A stretch of DNA of 64,000 nt, taken from Gammaproteobacteria bacterium UBA2965 (GTDB lineage: Bacteria > Pseudomonadota > Gammaproteobacteria > Pseudomonadales > Azotimanducaceae). The notes under the pieces are model-generated. The model did not search any database. It saw only the letters and a program-made list of their open reading frames with translations, and was not told the origin of the DNA. Every line of letters begins with the position of its first letter. Within the stretch, counting starts at the first letter, position 1. The stretch covers positions 131,777-195,776 of the forward strand of contig DEBD01000037.1 of NCBI GenBank assembly GCA_002348385.1, given 5' to 3'. The position numbers and the translations under genes are program-made. Shown piece by piece: positions 14,980 to 24,812 of the stretch.

Positions 14980-16407
14980 ATGGCCAAGATCGAGCGCGAC
15001 CTGCTGGAGTGGCCCGAGCGCACCGAGAGGTCGTTTCCAACACCCGCGTTTATTCCGCGGGTGGGCAACGTTGACCTCGGCCTAGATCGGCTAGACGGCG
15101 AGCGCTACTACTCGCCAGAGTTCATGCAGGCCGAGTGGGACAAGGTGTGGACGAAAACCTGGCAGCTGGCGGCGCGCGTCGACGAGTTCTCCGAACCCGG
15201 CGCTTTCTACGTGCACGAACTCGGAAAGGAGTCGTTCCTCTTCGTCAGAGGCGACGACGACGAGATTCGCGGCTTCTACAATTTGTGCCAGCACAGGGGC
15301 AACGTGCTGTGCCAGGCCGATACCGGGGTGCTCGACACCTTTACTTGCCCTTTCCACGGCTGGCAGTGGAACAACGATGGAACACTCAAACGCGCGGCAG
15401 GAGCCGAACTGTTCCGCCAGTTCGACAACGGCATTCCCACCGAAGAGCTTGGCTTGCCGGCGGTGAAAGTGGACACCTGGGGCGGCTGGTTGTGGTTCAA
15501 CATGGACCTGGAAGCAATTCCGGTAAAGGACTACCTTGGAGAAGCGGGTCGACAGCTCGAAGTGTACGGGTTTGAGGGCTGGCACCTGATCAACTACCAG
15601 ACGTTCGAGTGGAACGGCAACTGGAAGCACGCGTGGGATGCGTTCAACGAGAGCTATCACTTCGCGGAACTGCACCCGGACATGATTGAATTCGGCGAAG
15701 GGCACGACATTCCAATCGAACTGCTCGGCATCCACTCAAGGATGCTCAACTTCAATCGTACGGTGAGCCAGGTTGTCGAAGATCGGGACACCATGACGGA
15801 CCTGCGCGCACACATGATGCTCAGAGCTCAAGAAGGCTGGCGGGACAAAGAGACCGCTTCTTTCAGCGGCAAGGCAAAAGACGTGCACCTCGAGGAAATT
15901 CGCCACCGTCGCTCCATCGAAGAAGACACCTACCTGCCTTACAAGCAGATGAATGACGAGCAATTGGTGCACCAGTACCACTACAGCTTCTTTCCCGGTG
16001 CCACGATGACACAGACCCCGGAAGGGGGCGCAGTCTTTCGCTACCGACCGCACGCTACCGACCCGAACATTTGCTACTACGACTTCTTCATCCTGGCCCA
16101 CCTTCCGCCCGGCATACCAAAGATAGAAAGGCCCCCACACCGCGTGCATCGTCACGTGGATGGCATCGACTATGCCGCGGCATTCGGAAACACCTTCGAC
16201 CCGATCCTGGCCAACGTGCTGCGACAGGACGGCTCCAACATGACTACCATGCAGGCAGGCGTTAAGTCGGATGCCTTCAAGGGTATGATCCTTTGCGATC
16301 AGGAGCTGCGGATCCGGCACTTTCACATGATGATCGACGAGTTCATCGCCGGCAGCATAACCACCGACAGCCTGCCGCCCGGTGATGCATATCTGCTAAA
16401 GGACTGA
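14980..16407 (+). CDS. Rieske non-heme iron oxygenase, alpha subunit
   Basis: A 475-residue aromatic-ring-hydroxylating-type oxygenase. The [2Fe-2S] ligands are in NLCQHRGNVL and TFTCPFHGW (CxH...CxxH), about residues 104-126. The mononuclear iron site is seen in AWDAFNESYHFAELHPDM with two His and the bridging Asp. These enzymes hydroxylate aromatic or alicyclic rings, or demethylate, with electrons from a reductase that is absent here. The GST at 16469 follows in the same direction. The substrate is unknown; the family tree position would help choose between dioxygenase and monooxygenase chemistry. Confidence 0.92.
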   Translation: MAKIERDLLEWPERTERSFPTPAFIPRVGNVDLGLDRLDGERYYSPEFMQAEWDKVWTKTWQLAARVDEFSEPGAFYVHELGKESFLFVRGDDDEIRGFYNLCQHRGNVLCQADTGVLDTFTCPFHGWQWNNDGTLKRAAGAELFRQFDNGIPTEELGLPAVKVDTWGGWLWFNMDLEAIPVKDYLGEAGRQLEVYGFEGWHLINYQTFEWNGNWKHAWDAFNESYHFAELHPDMIEFGEGHDIPIELLGIHSRMLNFNRTVSQVVEDRDTMTDLRAHMMLRAQEGWRDKETASFSGKAKDVHLEEIRHRRSIEEDTYLPYKQMNDEQLVHQYHYSFFPGATMTQTPEGGAVFRYRPHATDPNICYYDFFILAHLPPGIPKIERPPHRVHRHVDGIDYAAAFGNTFDPILANVLRQDGSNMTTMQAGVKSDAFKGMILCDQELRIRHFHMMIDEFIAGSITTDSLPPGDAYLLKD

Positions 16408-16468
16408 TACCCAGACGCGGTCAATGAAGGTCGCGTGGAACCATCAATAAAATAACAAAGGGAACCAC

Positions 16469-17080
16469 ATGGCTAACACAACACTCTACGGCGTATCGGG
16501 ATCGCGAGCGATCCGTTCCATTTGGGCCATCGAAGAGGTCGGCATTGAGTACGAGCACGTGCCAGTGCACTTTCGAAACGCTTCCACGGATATCGACTAC
16601 CTGAAGGTCAATCCCAACGGCCGTATCCCGGCCTTGGTGGATGGCGACCTGGTGCTGTGCGAATCCATGGCCATCAACCTGTATCTGGCCAAGACCTATG
16701 GAGGCGATCTGTATCCAGACAATCCAGCCGATGAAGCCCAGACCATTCAGTGGAGCGTATGGGCCATCAGCGAGATCGAGCCCGTGCAGATGCGCGCGGT
16801 GATTCACAAGTTCTTCGTTCCCGCCGATCAGCAGGACCCGGCCGTGATCGAGGAGGCAGCCAAGGATCTGCAGCGCCCGCTCAAAGTGCTGGACGCCCAC
16901 TTGGCGGAGCGCCAGTATCTATTGGGTGATCGTTTCACCATCGCCGACCTGAATCTGTCCGGCGTCATGCTGCTGCTGAACATGGTTGGTCAGGACTACT
17001 CTGAGCACACGCAGGTGAAGCGCTGGGCCGACGCATGCTACGCCCGCCCATCCCTGGCGGCGGCCCAGGCGAAAGATTAG
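16469..17080 (+). CDS. Glutathione S-transferase family protein
   Basis: A complete 203-residue GST. The N-terminal thioredoxin-like domain has LYGVSGSRAIRSIWAIEE, NPNGRIPALVDGD and CESMAINLYLAKTYG; the helical domain ends with LNLSGVMLLLNM. The catalytic position is Ser rather than Cys or Sec, unlike the gene at 10792. It could conjugate glutathione to an electrophilic intermediate made by the Rieske enzyme just upstream, with 61 bp between them. It ends facing the minus-strand MFS gene. Confidence 0.9.
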   Translation: MANTTLYGVSGSRAIRSIWAIEEVGIEYEHVPVHFRNASTDIDYLKVNPNGRIPALVDGDLVLCESMAINLYLAKTYGGDLYPDNPADEAQTIQWSVWAISEIEPVQMRAVIHKFFVPADQQDPAVIEEAAKDLQRPLKVLDAHLAERQYLLGDRFTIADLNLSGVMLLLNMVGQDYSEHTQVKRWADACYARPSLAAAQAKD

Positions 17081-17109
17081 ATAGTGCTGGCTAGCGGGAC
17101 ATCCTGCGG

Positions 17110-18465
17110 CTAGCCGTCACGGGCCTCGATCTGCGCCTGCAGCTCACGCTGCTGCTTCTCGTCGAGCTTGAAGTCCTTGATGAACAGGTACGCGAGCACC
17201 ATGGCCAACGTGGGCACCACCACGTAGATGAGCCGGAAGGAGAACAGGGTGTCTTCCGAATTCCCTCCCTGGGCGTCGAATCCAACCAGGGCCAACAGCG
17301 GATAGGTAATCCCGATAGCGATGGCGCCGCCCGCCTTGGCCGTGATCGCCAACAGCGCGAAATACAGGCCCGTGCGCTGACCGCCCGTTTGCACGTTGTC
17401 GTAGTCCACCACATCCGCCGCCATGGACCGCAACAAGAAGTTCAACCCTGAGTGAGTGAAACCCGTAGCGAACAACAAGGCAGCGAATAGCCCGACGTCT
17501 CCGTATCCAGGAATGAAGAAGAGCGCGGTGGTCACGCAGAAGCACAGCGCGCTGATGCCAAAGGTCCTGTGCTTTCCAATGCGATACGCGATACGCACCC
17601 ACATGGGCACACCCACGATGTGGGCAATAAAGAAACCGATCAGCGCCAAAGAGTTGAACTGCGCGCTACCGAGCAACTCGGCCTGGTAAAAGATGAACAG
17701 CCCGGACATCACAGAACCGGGAATGGCCGCCGCAGCGTCCGCCAGCAGCAACCGACGCATATGCGGGTTCTGCACCACCACCTTGAGGCCATCGATGAAC
17801 CCGATGCGGGGCGCCGGCGCCGTTTTGCGCTCACCTACCAGAGTCACCGCCATGAACACGCAGATGGGTGCGAATACCAGGGCCATGGTGCCGAAAAAGG
17901 TGAGCGCCTCGCGCCCCGCCGGCGGCGTGCCCGAATACTCCAGATACGCCAACGGACCCAGAATCAGCAGCGAGCCCATATAGCCGGCAAAGGAGTTGTA
18001 TCCCGCAATGCGCGAGCGCTGGTCGTAATTGGAGGACAACTCCGCGGACCAGGCCTGATGGGAAATCGTCTTCATGGTGGTGCCCGCGTAAAGAACAACC
18101 AGCCAGAAGCCCAGATACCAGATGGAAGGCGATCCCTGGGGTATGAACGCCATGAACACCCCCAGCATCATGAACGGCAGCGCGATCACCAGCCAATGGC
18201 GGCGGCGCCCCCAGCGGCTGTCGTAACGATCTCCCACCATGCCCATCAACGGATCAGTGATGATGTCGAAGGCCCTCACCAGCATGAAGACGAAGCCGAC
18301 TTCTGCGAGCCCTAGTCCAAGCGTTTTCGTATAGAACGGCGGCAGGAATATTCCGAGCGGCAGCGTCATACCCGCCGAGGGGAAAGCAATCGATGCGAAA
18401 GCTGCCAGGCGCCACCCGGGAACGCGCCCGTCCTTTTCGTAACGGGTCGAAGTCGCTTCAGCCAT
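17110..18465 (-). CDS. MFS transporter, GPH (glycoside-pentoside-hexuronide) family
   Basis: A 451-residue, roughly twelve-helix carrier. The diagnostic stretch RAFDIITDPLMGMVGDRYDSR in loop 2-3 is typical of the GPH family, as is GRRRHWL. Members in marine catabolic clusters often accompany CoA-dependent degradation of steroids and related acids, where they may act as importers. It follows the CaiB gene by 3 bp on the same strand, so the two are co-expressed. Substrate not known. Confidence 0.87.
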   Translation of the reverse strand: MAEATSTRYEKDGRVPGWRLAAFASIAFPSAGMTLPLGIFLPPFYTKTLGLGLAEVGFVFMLVRAFDIITDPLMGMVGDRYDSRWGRRRHWLVIALPFMMLGVFMAFIPQGSPSIWYLGFWLVVLYAGTTMKTISHQAWSAELSSNYDQRSRIAGYNSFAGYMGSLLILGPLAYLEYSGTPPAGREALTFFGTMALVFAPICVFMAVTLVGERKTAPAPRIGFIDGLKVVVQNPHMRRLLLADAAAAIPGSVMSGLFIFYQAELLGSAQFNSLALIGFFIAHIVGVPMWVRIAYRIGKHRTFGISALCFCVTTALFFIPGYGDVGLFAALLFATGFTHSGLNFLLRSMAADVVDYDNVQTGGQRTGLYFALLAITAKAGGAIAIGITYPLLALVGFDAQGGNSEDTLFSFRLIYVVVPTLAMVLAYLFIKDFKLDEKQQRELQAQIEARDG

Positions 18466-18468
18466 AAG

Positions 18469-19668
18469 TCAGCCCACCGCCTCGGCCGCGCGCAGGCGCG
18501 CCAGTTCCGCCGCATCCACCCCGACCAGCTCCATCAGCACACGCTCGGTGTCCTGACCCAGTTCCCCCACGTCCGTGAGTTCTGGGGGCTCGATGTCGCG
18601 AAAACGCAGTGGCGTGTGCATCTGGGCAATTGCGCCGAAATGCTCATGAGCTCGCAGCTCCAGCGTGCCCCTGGCTTGTAGCTGTGGGTCGCTGATCACG
18701 TCGTCGAGGTTCTTGACCGGAGCGCAGATCACACCGTGTTCCTGGCACTGCTCGAAAACCTGCTCCTTGCCCAGTTGGCTGGTCCACGCCGTCACCACCT
18801 CGTCCACCGCCTCCATGTTGGCGGCCCGCGTTGCCGCATCGACGAAGCGTTCGTCTTGCCCCAGCTCGGGGCGACCCATGGCCTCGCACAGCTTGCGCCA
18901 GTGGCCCTCGCGGATGCAGATGATCGCAACGTGACCGTCAGCAGCCTCGTACACGTTGTAGGGAGCCAGACCGCGGCCAGGATGGTGGTTGCCGGCCCGC
19001 GGAAGCTGCTCGCCGGCCAGGTAGTAGGAACCCATGGCGGTTGCCAACGTGGGATACACACAATCCTGCATGGAGATGTCCACTGTGGCGCCCTCACCAG
19101 TCTGCTCGCGGGAATACAGCGCGCTGACGATACCCGCGTACAGGTGGGTGCCAGCGATAAAATCGGCAAACGCGGCCGCCGTCTTCATAGGCGGGCCGCC
19201 ATCCTCGCCGGTGATGCTCATCACACCGGTCATTGCCTGCAGGGTGATGTCCATGCCGAGAAAATCCCGATATGGGCCCACGGTCCCGTAACCGGTGCTG
19301 GAGGCATAAATCAGACGCGGATTCTCGGCCCGCAACCCTTCCGCCCCGATGCCGAATTTGTCCATGGTGCCTGGCGCGAAGTTCTCGAACACCACGTCCA
19401 CCTCGCGTGCCAGCTGCTTGACGAGCTCCCTGCCGTCTTCGGACTTGAGGTTGAGCGCGATGCACTCCTTGTTGGAGTTGAGCATGGCAAAGGGATAACT
19501 GGCGCTGGAGCGAGCACCGCGAGCGCGCAAGGTTTCACCAACGAGAGATTCCACCTTTATCACGCGCGCACCGGCCTGAGCCAGCAGAAATCCGCAATAG
19601 GGCCCGTTATAGACCTGACCGAAATCCAGAACGCTCACCCCGTGCAAGGGCTGCTGGTTCATAGACAA
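18469..19668 (-). CDS. CaiB/BaiF (family III) CoA-transferase
   Basis: A 399-residue family III CoA-transferase. VLDFGQVYNGPYCGFLLAQAGA at the start, NSNKECIALNLKS, ENFAPGTMDKFG and the region with the catalytic Asp, FLGMDITLQAMTG, occur in the family order. It moves CoA between carboxylic acids such as succinyl-CoA and a catabolic acid, or acts as a racemase-like relative. The first 22 residues contain the usual nucleotide-binding-like loop. It forms an operon with the GPH transporter, suggesting uptake and CoA activation of the same compound. Confidence 0.92.
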   Translation of the reverse strand: MSMNQQPLHGVSVLDFGQVYNGPYCGFLLAQAGARVIKVESLVGETLRARGARSSASYPFAMLNSNKECIALNLKSEDGRELVKQLAREVDVVFENFAPGTMDKFGIGAEGLRAENPRLIYASSTGYGTVGPYRDFLGMDITLQAMTGVMSITGEDGGPPMKTAAAFADFIAGTHLYAGIVSALYSREQTGEGATVDISMQDCVYPTLATAMGSYYLAGEQLPRAGNHHPGRGLAPYNVYEAADGHVAIICIREGHWRKLCEAMGRPELGQDERFVDAATRAANMEAVDEVVTAWTSQLGKEQVFEQCQEHGVICAPVKNLDDVISDPQLQARGTLELRAHEHFGAIAQMHTPLRFRDIEPPELTDVGELGQDTERVLMELVGVDAAELARLRAAEAVG

Positions 19669-19721
19669 TACCTCCCGACCAGCCAGTGTATGCCATTGGC
19701 CAAGCCTTGCTCAACGAGCAG

Positions 19722-20228
19722 CTATGCGCTCGGCGAGGTGGGCCTTCGAACCACCGCTGTGCCCGCCGCGTAATCGTGCAGACAACGGCGGTTTCTGGCG
19801 AACGCGAATATCTGGTCGAGCACCGGAATCAGGGCCACCCAGGGAATCACGACGGCAACCACCAGCAGAAAGAGCAACGGGAAGAACAGCGCACGAATGA
19901 AGATCAGCTTCCACAGTGGGACGGGGTGTAGTTCTGCGGCGCTCGAGCCAACGGCGGCAGCCGGCACGATGGCGATGCCGAGCAGCAACTTGCCCAGCGT
20001 CTGGCCCCGGCGCATGAGCGTATAGCCATTGAGTATCAGGTAGCTGAGCACTGCCACCGCGAAAACGCGCAGCACCAATACCCACCAGGGATTGGCCCAG
20101 TCTTCAGCGTCCTCAACCACGTCGGAAGCCATCATCACGATGAGCGTCAGACTCGGTACCAGCACCATGTCGATGGCGGTGGCCAGCAGGCGCCGGATGC
20201 GGCCGGCGAGTATCACGTCGTTACTCAT
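19722..20228 (-). CDS. RDD family membrane protein
   Basis: A 168-residue inner-membrane protein starting at MSNDVILAGRIRRLLATAID. The RDD-like pattern is seen as R-R...D near the start, LNGYTLMRRGQTLGKLLLGI in the middle and RCLHDYAAGTAVV at the end, with three or four hydrophobic helices. The molecular role of RDD proteins is mostly unknown; some act in ion antiport or salt tolerance. The start overlaps the stop of the PQQ-propeller gene (ATGAGTAA), so translation is coupled. A longer open frame upstream of 20228 is a shadow of that gene. Confidence 0.8.
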   Translation of the reverse strand: MSNDVILAGRIRRLLATAIDMVLVPSLTLIVMMASDVVEDAEDWANPWWVLVLRVFAVAVLSYLILNGYTLMRRGQTLGKLLLGIAIVPAAAVGSSAAELHPVPLWKLIFIRALFFPLLFLLVVAVVIPWVALIPVLDQIFAFARNRRCLHDYAAGTAVVRRPTSPSA

Positions 20229-21816
20229 CGCCCGCCTCCAGTTGAAACACCAGAAATGCGTTTCCGCCGCGTTGTTGCCCCACATAGGTGTACCCGGACG
20301 ACACCAGCAGCAGGTCGTCGGCGAGCATGGGGCCGTGCCCGTCGAAAGCACCGCCGACGGTTTCGATCCCGTTGACCGAATCGTAGGCACGCCAGGCATC
20401 GTGTGACCACAGCCGCTCCCCGCTCTCGGCCGAATACACCTCCAGGTAGCCATCGATGGTCCCCGACACCACCACATCGTTGGCTGCAATGATGGCCGAC
20501 GACAGACCAAATACGCATTCGGTTGCCTCGCAGCGCGACGGGCGCGTGTATTTCCAGCGCAGCGCCCCCGTGGCAATGTCCAGGGCGTACATTCCCGGTT
20601 TCGGCTCCCCAGGCGACGGGAAGGACTCGATACCCTTGTCGCTGATGGGCACGAACACCAGGCCCATGGCTTCATTGGCGGCAAGCCCCCAATGCACACC
20701 GCCAATGATGCCTCCGCGGCCCAGGTTGGTGGTCCACACCACCTCACCGGTGTCCGGATCCATGGCGTGGGCGTCCGCCGACTTTTGGCCTGCCACCACC
20801 AGCTCACGGCCTTCCAGGGTGCGCAGCAACTGGGTGGCCCCCCCAAAGTCCACATCCGGCCCAGTCGGCTTGGCGCAGTTGGGATGGTTGAGGGAAGCCA
20901 CGTTGCACGCAGCCGTGTAGGCATCGTTGGCCGTGTGTTGACGCACCCACCTCACCTTTCCGGTTTTTGCTTCTACCGCAAAGATGGCGTCACTCGTGTC
21001 GGTTGTGGGGTGCGTGAAGTTCTGGCCAGTACCGAAGTACACCAGATCGCGGGCAGCGTCGTAGCTGGGCGCCGCCCAAACCGGCGCGCCGCTGGGCCCG
21101 TGTTTCTGCACCAGGCCGAAAAAGTGGCTTCCGGCCGGCTTTGCTTCTTCTTCGATGGTGGGCAGGTACCACAACTGCTCTCCGGTATTGATGTCGATGG
21201 CGGCCAGCCCACCGCTCGTGGTGCAGCATCCATAGAACGGATTCACCGCAAGCCCCACCTCCATGGAGGCCACCGGCGCAAACACCACATCCGCAGTGAC
21301 TAATGGGGTTCCCGAATAGGTGGGAACCGGCTCCTCTCTCACCGCCCAGTGCCAGATGAACTCACCCGTCACCGCGTCCACGGCGAACACCCCTTCGGAA
21401 CGATCGTTGAAGATCAGCACCCTGCGATCGCCGATCCAACCCTCCAGAATCGCACTGCTCATCTGTCCTTCATGCTCGAACACCCATCGTTGGCAACCGG
21501 TTTCCCGCTCCAGGGCAACCAGCCCGCGGCCAGTGTCACCGATGAAGATGGTATCTTCGGTCACCAGGGGATAGGAGCGCGGCGTGGGATTGCCCAGGCC
21601 GTACACCCATTTGAGCTTCAGGCGGTGAACGTTGTCTGCACTCAGGGACGACGCTGGTTGGAAACGGGTGTTGCGTTCGTCTATTCCCCATCCGTTGGCG
21701 TAGGACTTCTCGAAATGGGGGACGGAGTCCACGTTCTCACACGCGGCGTGCGCCGCCAGAGCCAGCAACCAGGCACCAAGACCAACCCAAAGCCTCGCGG
21801 ACCTACATGCAGACAT
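20221..21816 (-). CDS. PQQ-binding-like beta-propeller protein, periplasmic
   Basis: A 531-residue exported protein with a Sec signal peptide (hydrophobic core GAWLLALAAHAAC, cleavage near residue 24). Repeated Trp-docking blades are visible: LVALERETGCQRWVFEHEGQ, GVFAVDAVTGEFIWHW and AAIDINTGEQLWYLP. It resembles polyvinyl-alcohol or other PQQ dehydrogenases without a cytochrome domain, which oxidise alcohols in the periplasm. A CCTTSGG vicinal-Cys pair, typical of the PQQ site in quinoprotein alcohol dehydrogenases, is present. Overlaps the RDD gene and is divergent from the synthetase at 21964. Confidence 0.82.
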   Translation of the reverse strand: MSACRSARLWVGLGAWLLALAAHAACENVDSVPHFEKSYANGWGIDERNTRFQPASSLSADNVHRLKLKWVYGLGNPTPRSYPLVTEDTIFIGDTGRGLVALERETGCQRWVFEHEGQMSSAILEGWIGDRRVLIFNDRSEGVFAVDAVTGEFIWHWAVREEPVPTYSGTPLVTADVVFAPVASMEVGLAVNPFYGCCTTSGGLAAIDINTGEQLWYLPTIEEEAKPAGSHFFGLVQKHGPSGAPVWAAPSYDAARDLVYFGTGQNFTHPTTDTSDAIFAVEAKTGKVRWVRQHTANDAYTAACNVASLNHPNCAKPTGPDVDFGGATQLLRTLEGRELVVAGQKSADAHAMDPDTGEVVWTTNLGRGGIIGGVHWGLAANEAMGLVFVPISDKGIESFPSPGEPKPGMYALDIATGALRWKYTRPSRCEATECVFGLSSAIIAANDVVVSGTIDGYLEVYSAESGERLWSHDAWRAYDSVNGIETVGGAFDGHGPMLADDLLLVSSGYTYVGQQRGGNAFLVFQLEAGDE

Positions 21817-21963
21817 ACTGACTCCTTTATGAACCCGCGGGACTCGCCGACGCCGGGCAAAACCCCCATCGTATCACTACCTAGCCGTGTGAACGCCGTC
21901 GCGCTGGCGCACCCCTGCCATCCGTGCTTTATTGACCCACCCAAGTCGAAGGCCACACAGGCC

Positions 21964-23550
21964 ATGGCCACATCGCCCCTGCCCAGCTTCGAACGTCCGT
22001 TCCTACCCATCATCCGCAATGCGTTCACGCGCTATGCCGAGGATGAGTTTCTGCACTTCCAGGGGCGCGGCTACAGCTATGCGGAAACTGCCAGGCTGTC
22101 CGGCCAGATCGCGGCACGGCTGCACGAGGGCGGATTCCAACCCGGCATGAAGGGCGCCGTGTACAGCACGAACTCGGCGATTTCTTTCATCGCCACCCTA
22201 GGCATCCTGTTGGCCGGCGGCACCTGGATCCCGGTGAACCCGCGTAACGCACCCAAAGAAAACGTGGGCATTCTGCGCAAGTTCTCCGTGGAGGCGTTGT
22301 TTTTCGAAGCCGCTTTTGGCGATCCGGCAGGCGAGTTTCTGAAAACCAGCAACGGATGCACGGTGGCGTGCTTGGACGGAAATGAAGGCCCACACCCCGA
22401 ACTGTTTCACTGGATTGGCGACGCAACCGGCAAACCGCCCGAAATCAATCCGGCCCCGGCGGATCTCATTTCCATTCCGCTCACCGGCGGCACCACGGGC
22501 TTACCCAAGGGCGTAATGCTCAGCAACCGAAACTTCTGCGCCATCGAATACGCAACTCGGCATATGTACGAAGGCCGCCGCCCGGTCATCTTGTGCGCTG
22601 CCCCCATGACCCACGTATCAGGCCGCATAGCGTTGGCCGGCATGTCATCGGGAGCGCGCTGCATCATTTTACCTAAGGTGGATTCTCAGCTCATCCTGAA
22701 TGCCATCGAAGCGCACGGCGTCACCGACTTCTTTCTACCCCCAACCGGCATCTACACGCTGCTCGACCAACCGAACGTCAACGACTTTGATTTTTCCACG
22801 GTACGCACCATCAGCTACGGGTCCGCGCCCATGTCGACAGCGCGACTGAAGCAGGCGCTGGAAACCATGGGGCCCGTCATGCGGGGCGGCTACGGCCAGA
22901 CAGAGAGCCCCATGTTCATTGCTCGCCTGCACCCACACGAACACTACGTGAACAACGACATCGCAGCGCCCATCGCAGACGATCAGCGGCTGAAGAGCGT
23001 GGGGCGCCACACGGTGATTTCCACAATAGGCATCGTGGATGACGATCAGAACGAACTGCCGAGCGGCGCCACCGGCGAGATTGCGGTGAAGGGGCCGATG
23101 GTTTCGGAGGGGTACTACTTGAGCCCGGAAGAGACAGCCAGGGTGCGCAAGAAGGGCTGGCACCTTACCGGGGATATCGGTTACCTGGACAATGAGGGCT
23201 ATCTCTACATCGTGGATCGAAAGAAAGACATGATCATATCCGGCGGGTTCAACGTGTATTCCACGGAGGTGGAACGGGCATTGCTAGATATTGAGGACGT
23301 GCTGCTAGCGGCGGTGATCGGCGTGCCGGATGACAAATGGGGAGAGGCCGTGGCCGCCTTTGTGCAACTGGTGCCGCAAAGCGATTTGGACGCTCAAGCC
23401 ATCCTGAACCAGGCAAGAGAATCCTTAGGTGGCGTCAAGGCACCCAAACAAGTCACCATTGTAGACGACCTGCCGCGCACGCCTGTAGGAAAGATCGACA
23501 AGAAGCCCCTGCGCGAAGCCTCCTGGGCAGGGATGGGACGAAAAATCTAA
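21964..23550 (+). CDS. Acyl-CoA synthetase (AMP-binding enzyme)
   Basis: A 528-residue adenylating enzyme. PLTGGTTGLPKGVMLSN is the ATP-binding motif, GGYGQTESP the A5 motif, YIVDRKKDMIISGGFNVYS the hinge region and TPVGKIDKKPLR the C-terminal catalytic lysine. I chose MATSPLPSFERP because it aligns with family starts; the frame is open far upstream over the divergent PQQ gene. It probably activates an aromatic or aliphatic acid for beta-oxidation. The MFS transporter follows 20 bp later. Confidence 0.9.
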   Translation: MATSPLPSFERPFLPIIRNAFTRYAEDEFLHFQGRGYSYAETARLSGQIAARLHEGGFQPGMKGAVYSTNSAISFIATLGILLAGGTWIPVNPRNAPKENVGILRKFSVEALFFEAAFGDPAGEFLKTSNGCTVACLDGNEGPHPELFHWIGDATGKPPEINPAPADLISIPLTGGTTGLPKGVMLSNRNFCAIEYATRHMYEGRRPVILCAAPMTHVSGRIALAGMSSGARCIILPKVDSQLILNAIEAHGVTDFFLPPTGIYTLLDQPNVNDFDFSTVRTISYGSAPMSTARLKQALETMGPVMRGGYGQTESPMFIARLHPHEHYVNNDIAAPIADDQRLKSVGRHTVISTIGIVDDDQNELPSGATGEIAVKGPMVSEGYYLSPEETARVRKKGWHLTGDIGYLDNEGYLYIVDRKKDMIISGGFNVYSTEVERALLDIEDVLLAAVIGVPDDKWGEAVAAFVQLVPQSDLDAQAILNQARESLGGVKAPKQVTIVDDLPRTPVGKIDKKPLREASWAGMGRKI

Positions 23551-23570
23551 ACGCAAACCGGACTCACCGC

Positions 23571-24797
23571 ATGCCCAGCAGCGCCACGTCAGACTCCCAG
23601 CGCGACCCAGCCTACGGTTGGGTCATGGTGTTCGTGGTATTTACGCTGACGGCCCTGGCCTTTGGCGCCATGGGCTCCATTTCCGTGTTCTTGAAACCCC
23701 TTGCCGCCGAGTTCGGATGGAGCCGCGGCGCAACCGCCATGGGGTACACGGCCACTTCGTTCGCTTCCGCCATCGCCGGCGTTTTCTGGGGCTACGTGGC
23801 AGACCGGGTAGGCACCCGCTGGTTCGGACTGGTGGGCGCCTTCGCCATGGCCGTAAGCCTGTGGCTACTCAGTAAGCAGACCAGCCTCAGCCATTTCTAC
23901 GCGCTGTACTTCCTCTATGGGGCGCTTGGCAACGCCATCGTGAGTTCTCCCCTCTACGCCAACGTAGGATTCTGGTTCCATACCAATCCCGGCTTGGCCA
24001 TGGGAGTGACGGCCGCAGGCGGCGCTTTCGGACAAGGCCTCGTGCCCTATCTGGTGGGGATGATCATCGACACCGAGGGCTGGCGGGCAGCCTATGTAGC
24101 CATGGCCTGGAGCTACCTGGCCATCGCGCTTCCTCTGGCACTGCTCATTCGCGAATCCCCTTCCCGCACGCAGGCGCGCACCACCCCAAGCAGCCCACCA
24201 CCGGACGCTCCGGTTTCAGAGGTGGAGGCCGTGGCATGGGTCAGCATTGCCGTAGTGTTCTGTTGCACCTGCATGGCTGTGCCCATCGTTCACCTGGTGC
24301 CGTTGCTCACCGACGCCGGCCATACGGTAGAGTACGCCACCCGCGCGCTCATGGTGCTGATGTTCACCGGCGTGCTGGGGCGCATCATGGGCGGCAAGCT
24401 GGCGGACAGCATCGGCGCCCTGCGCGCCTACATGATGATGTCGCTGGGTCAGACCGTGTCGGTATTCTGGTTTTGCCAGGTGGCCGACACGGTAAGCCTG
24501 TATGCCCTGGCCGTGTTCTTCGGCTTCACCTATTCCGGGGTGATGACCACATCCGTAGTGTGCGTGCGCATGATGATCTCTGCCGGGTTTGCGGGGAGGG
24601 CGTTGGGTATTACGTCGTTCTTCGGCTGGGTTGGCATGGGCCTGGGCGGATTTTTCGGCGGTTTGATATACGATGCGGCCGGGGGCTACACGTGGTCGTT
24701 CGCTTTCGCGGTGCTGGCCGGGTGCGTAAACTTGGCTATCCTATGCGGGTTTTATTTGCGCATTTCCCTCCAACAGAGTCGGCCTCAAGCAGCCTGA
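23571..24797 (+). CDS. MFS transporter, monocarboxylate-like
   Basis: A 408-residue twelve-helix MFS carrier beginning MPSSATSDSQRD. AYGWVMVFVVFTLTALAFG opens helix 1, FLKPLAAEFGWSRGATAMGYT is the loop typical of the oxalate/formate and monocarboxylate-related group, and GYVADRVGTRWFG is the MFS motif A. A linker rich in Pro and Ser separates the halves. It lies directly after an acyl-CoA synthetase, which fits import of a carboxylate that the synthetase activates. Confidence 0.86.
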   Translation: MPSSATSDSQRDPAYGWVMVFVVFTLTALAFGAMGSISVFLKPLAAEFGWSRGATAMGYTATSFASAIAGVFWGYVADRVGTRWFGLVGAFAMAVSLWLLSKQTSLSHFYALYFLYGALGNAIVSSPLYANVGFWFHTNPGLAMGVTAAGGAFGQGLVPYLVGMIIDTEGWRAAYVAMAWSYLAIALPLALLIRESPSRTQARTTPSSPPPDAPVSEVEAVAWVSIAVVFCCTCMAVPIVHLVPLLTDAGHTVEYATRALMVLMFTGVLGRIMGGKLADSIGALRAYMMMSLGQTVSVFWFCQVADTVSLYALAVFFGFTYSGVMTTSVVCVRMMISAGFAGRALGITSFFGWVGMGLGGFFGGLIYDAAGGYTWSFAFAVLAGCVNLAILCGFYLRISLQQSRPQAA

Positions 24798-24812
24798 ACT
24801 CCCGGGCAAGAC

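Noticed and set aside
19722..20924. A 400-residue minus-strand frame
   Set aside because: Its first part lies inside the PQQ-propeller gene in another frame and has repetitive, Arg/Ser/Thr-rich shadow composition; only the RDD part from 20228 is real.
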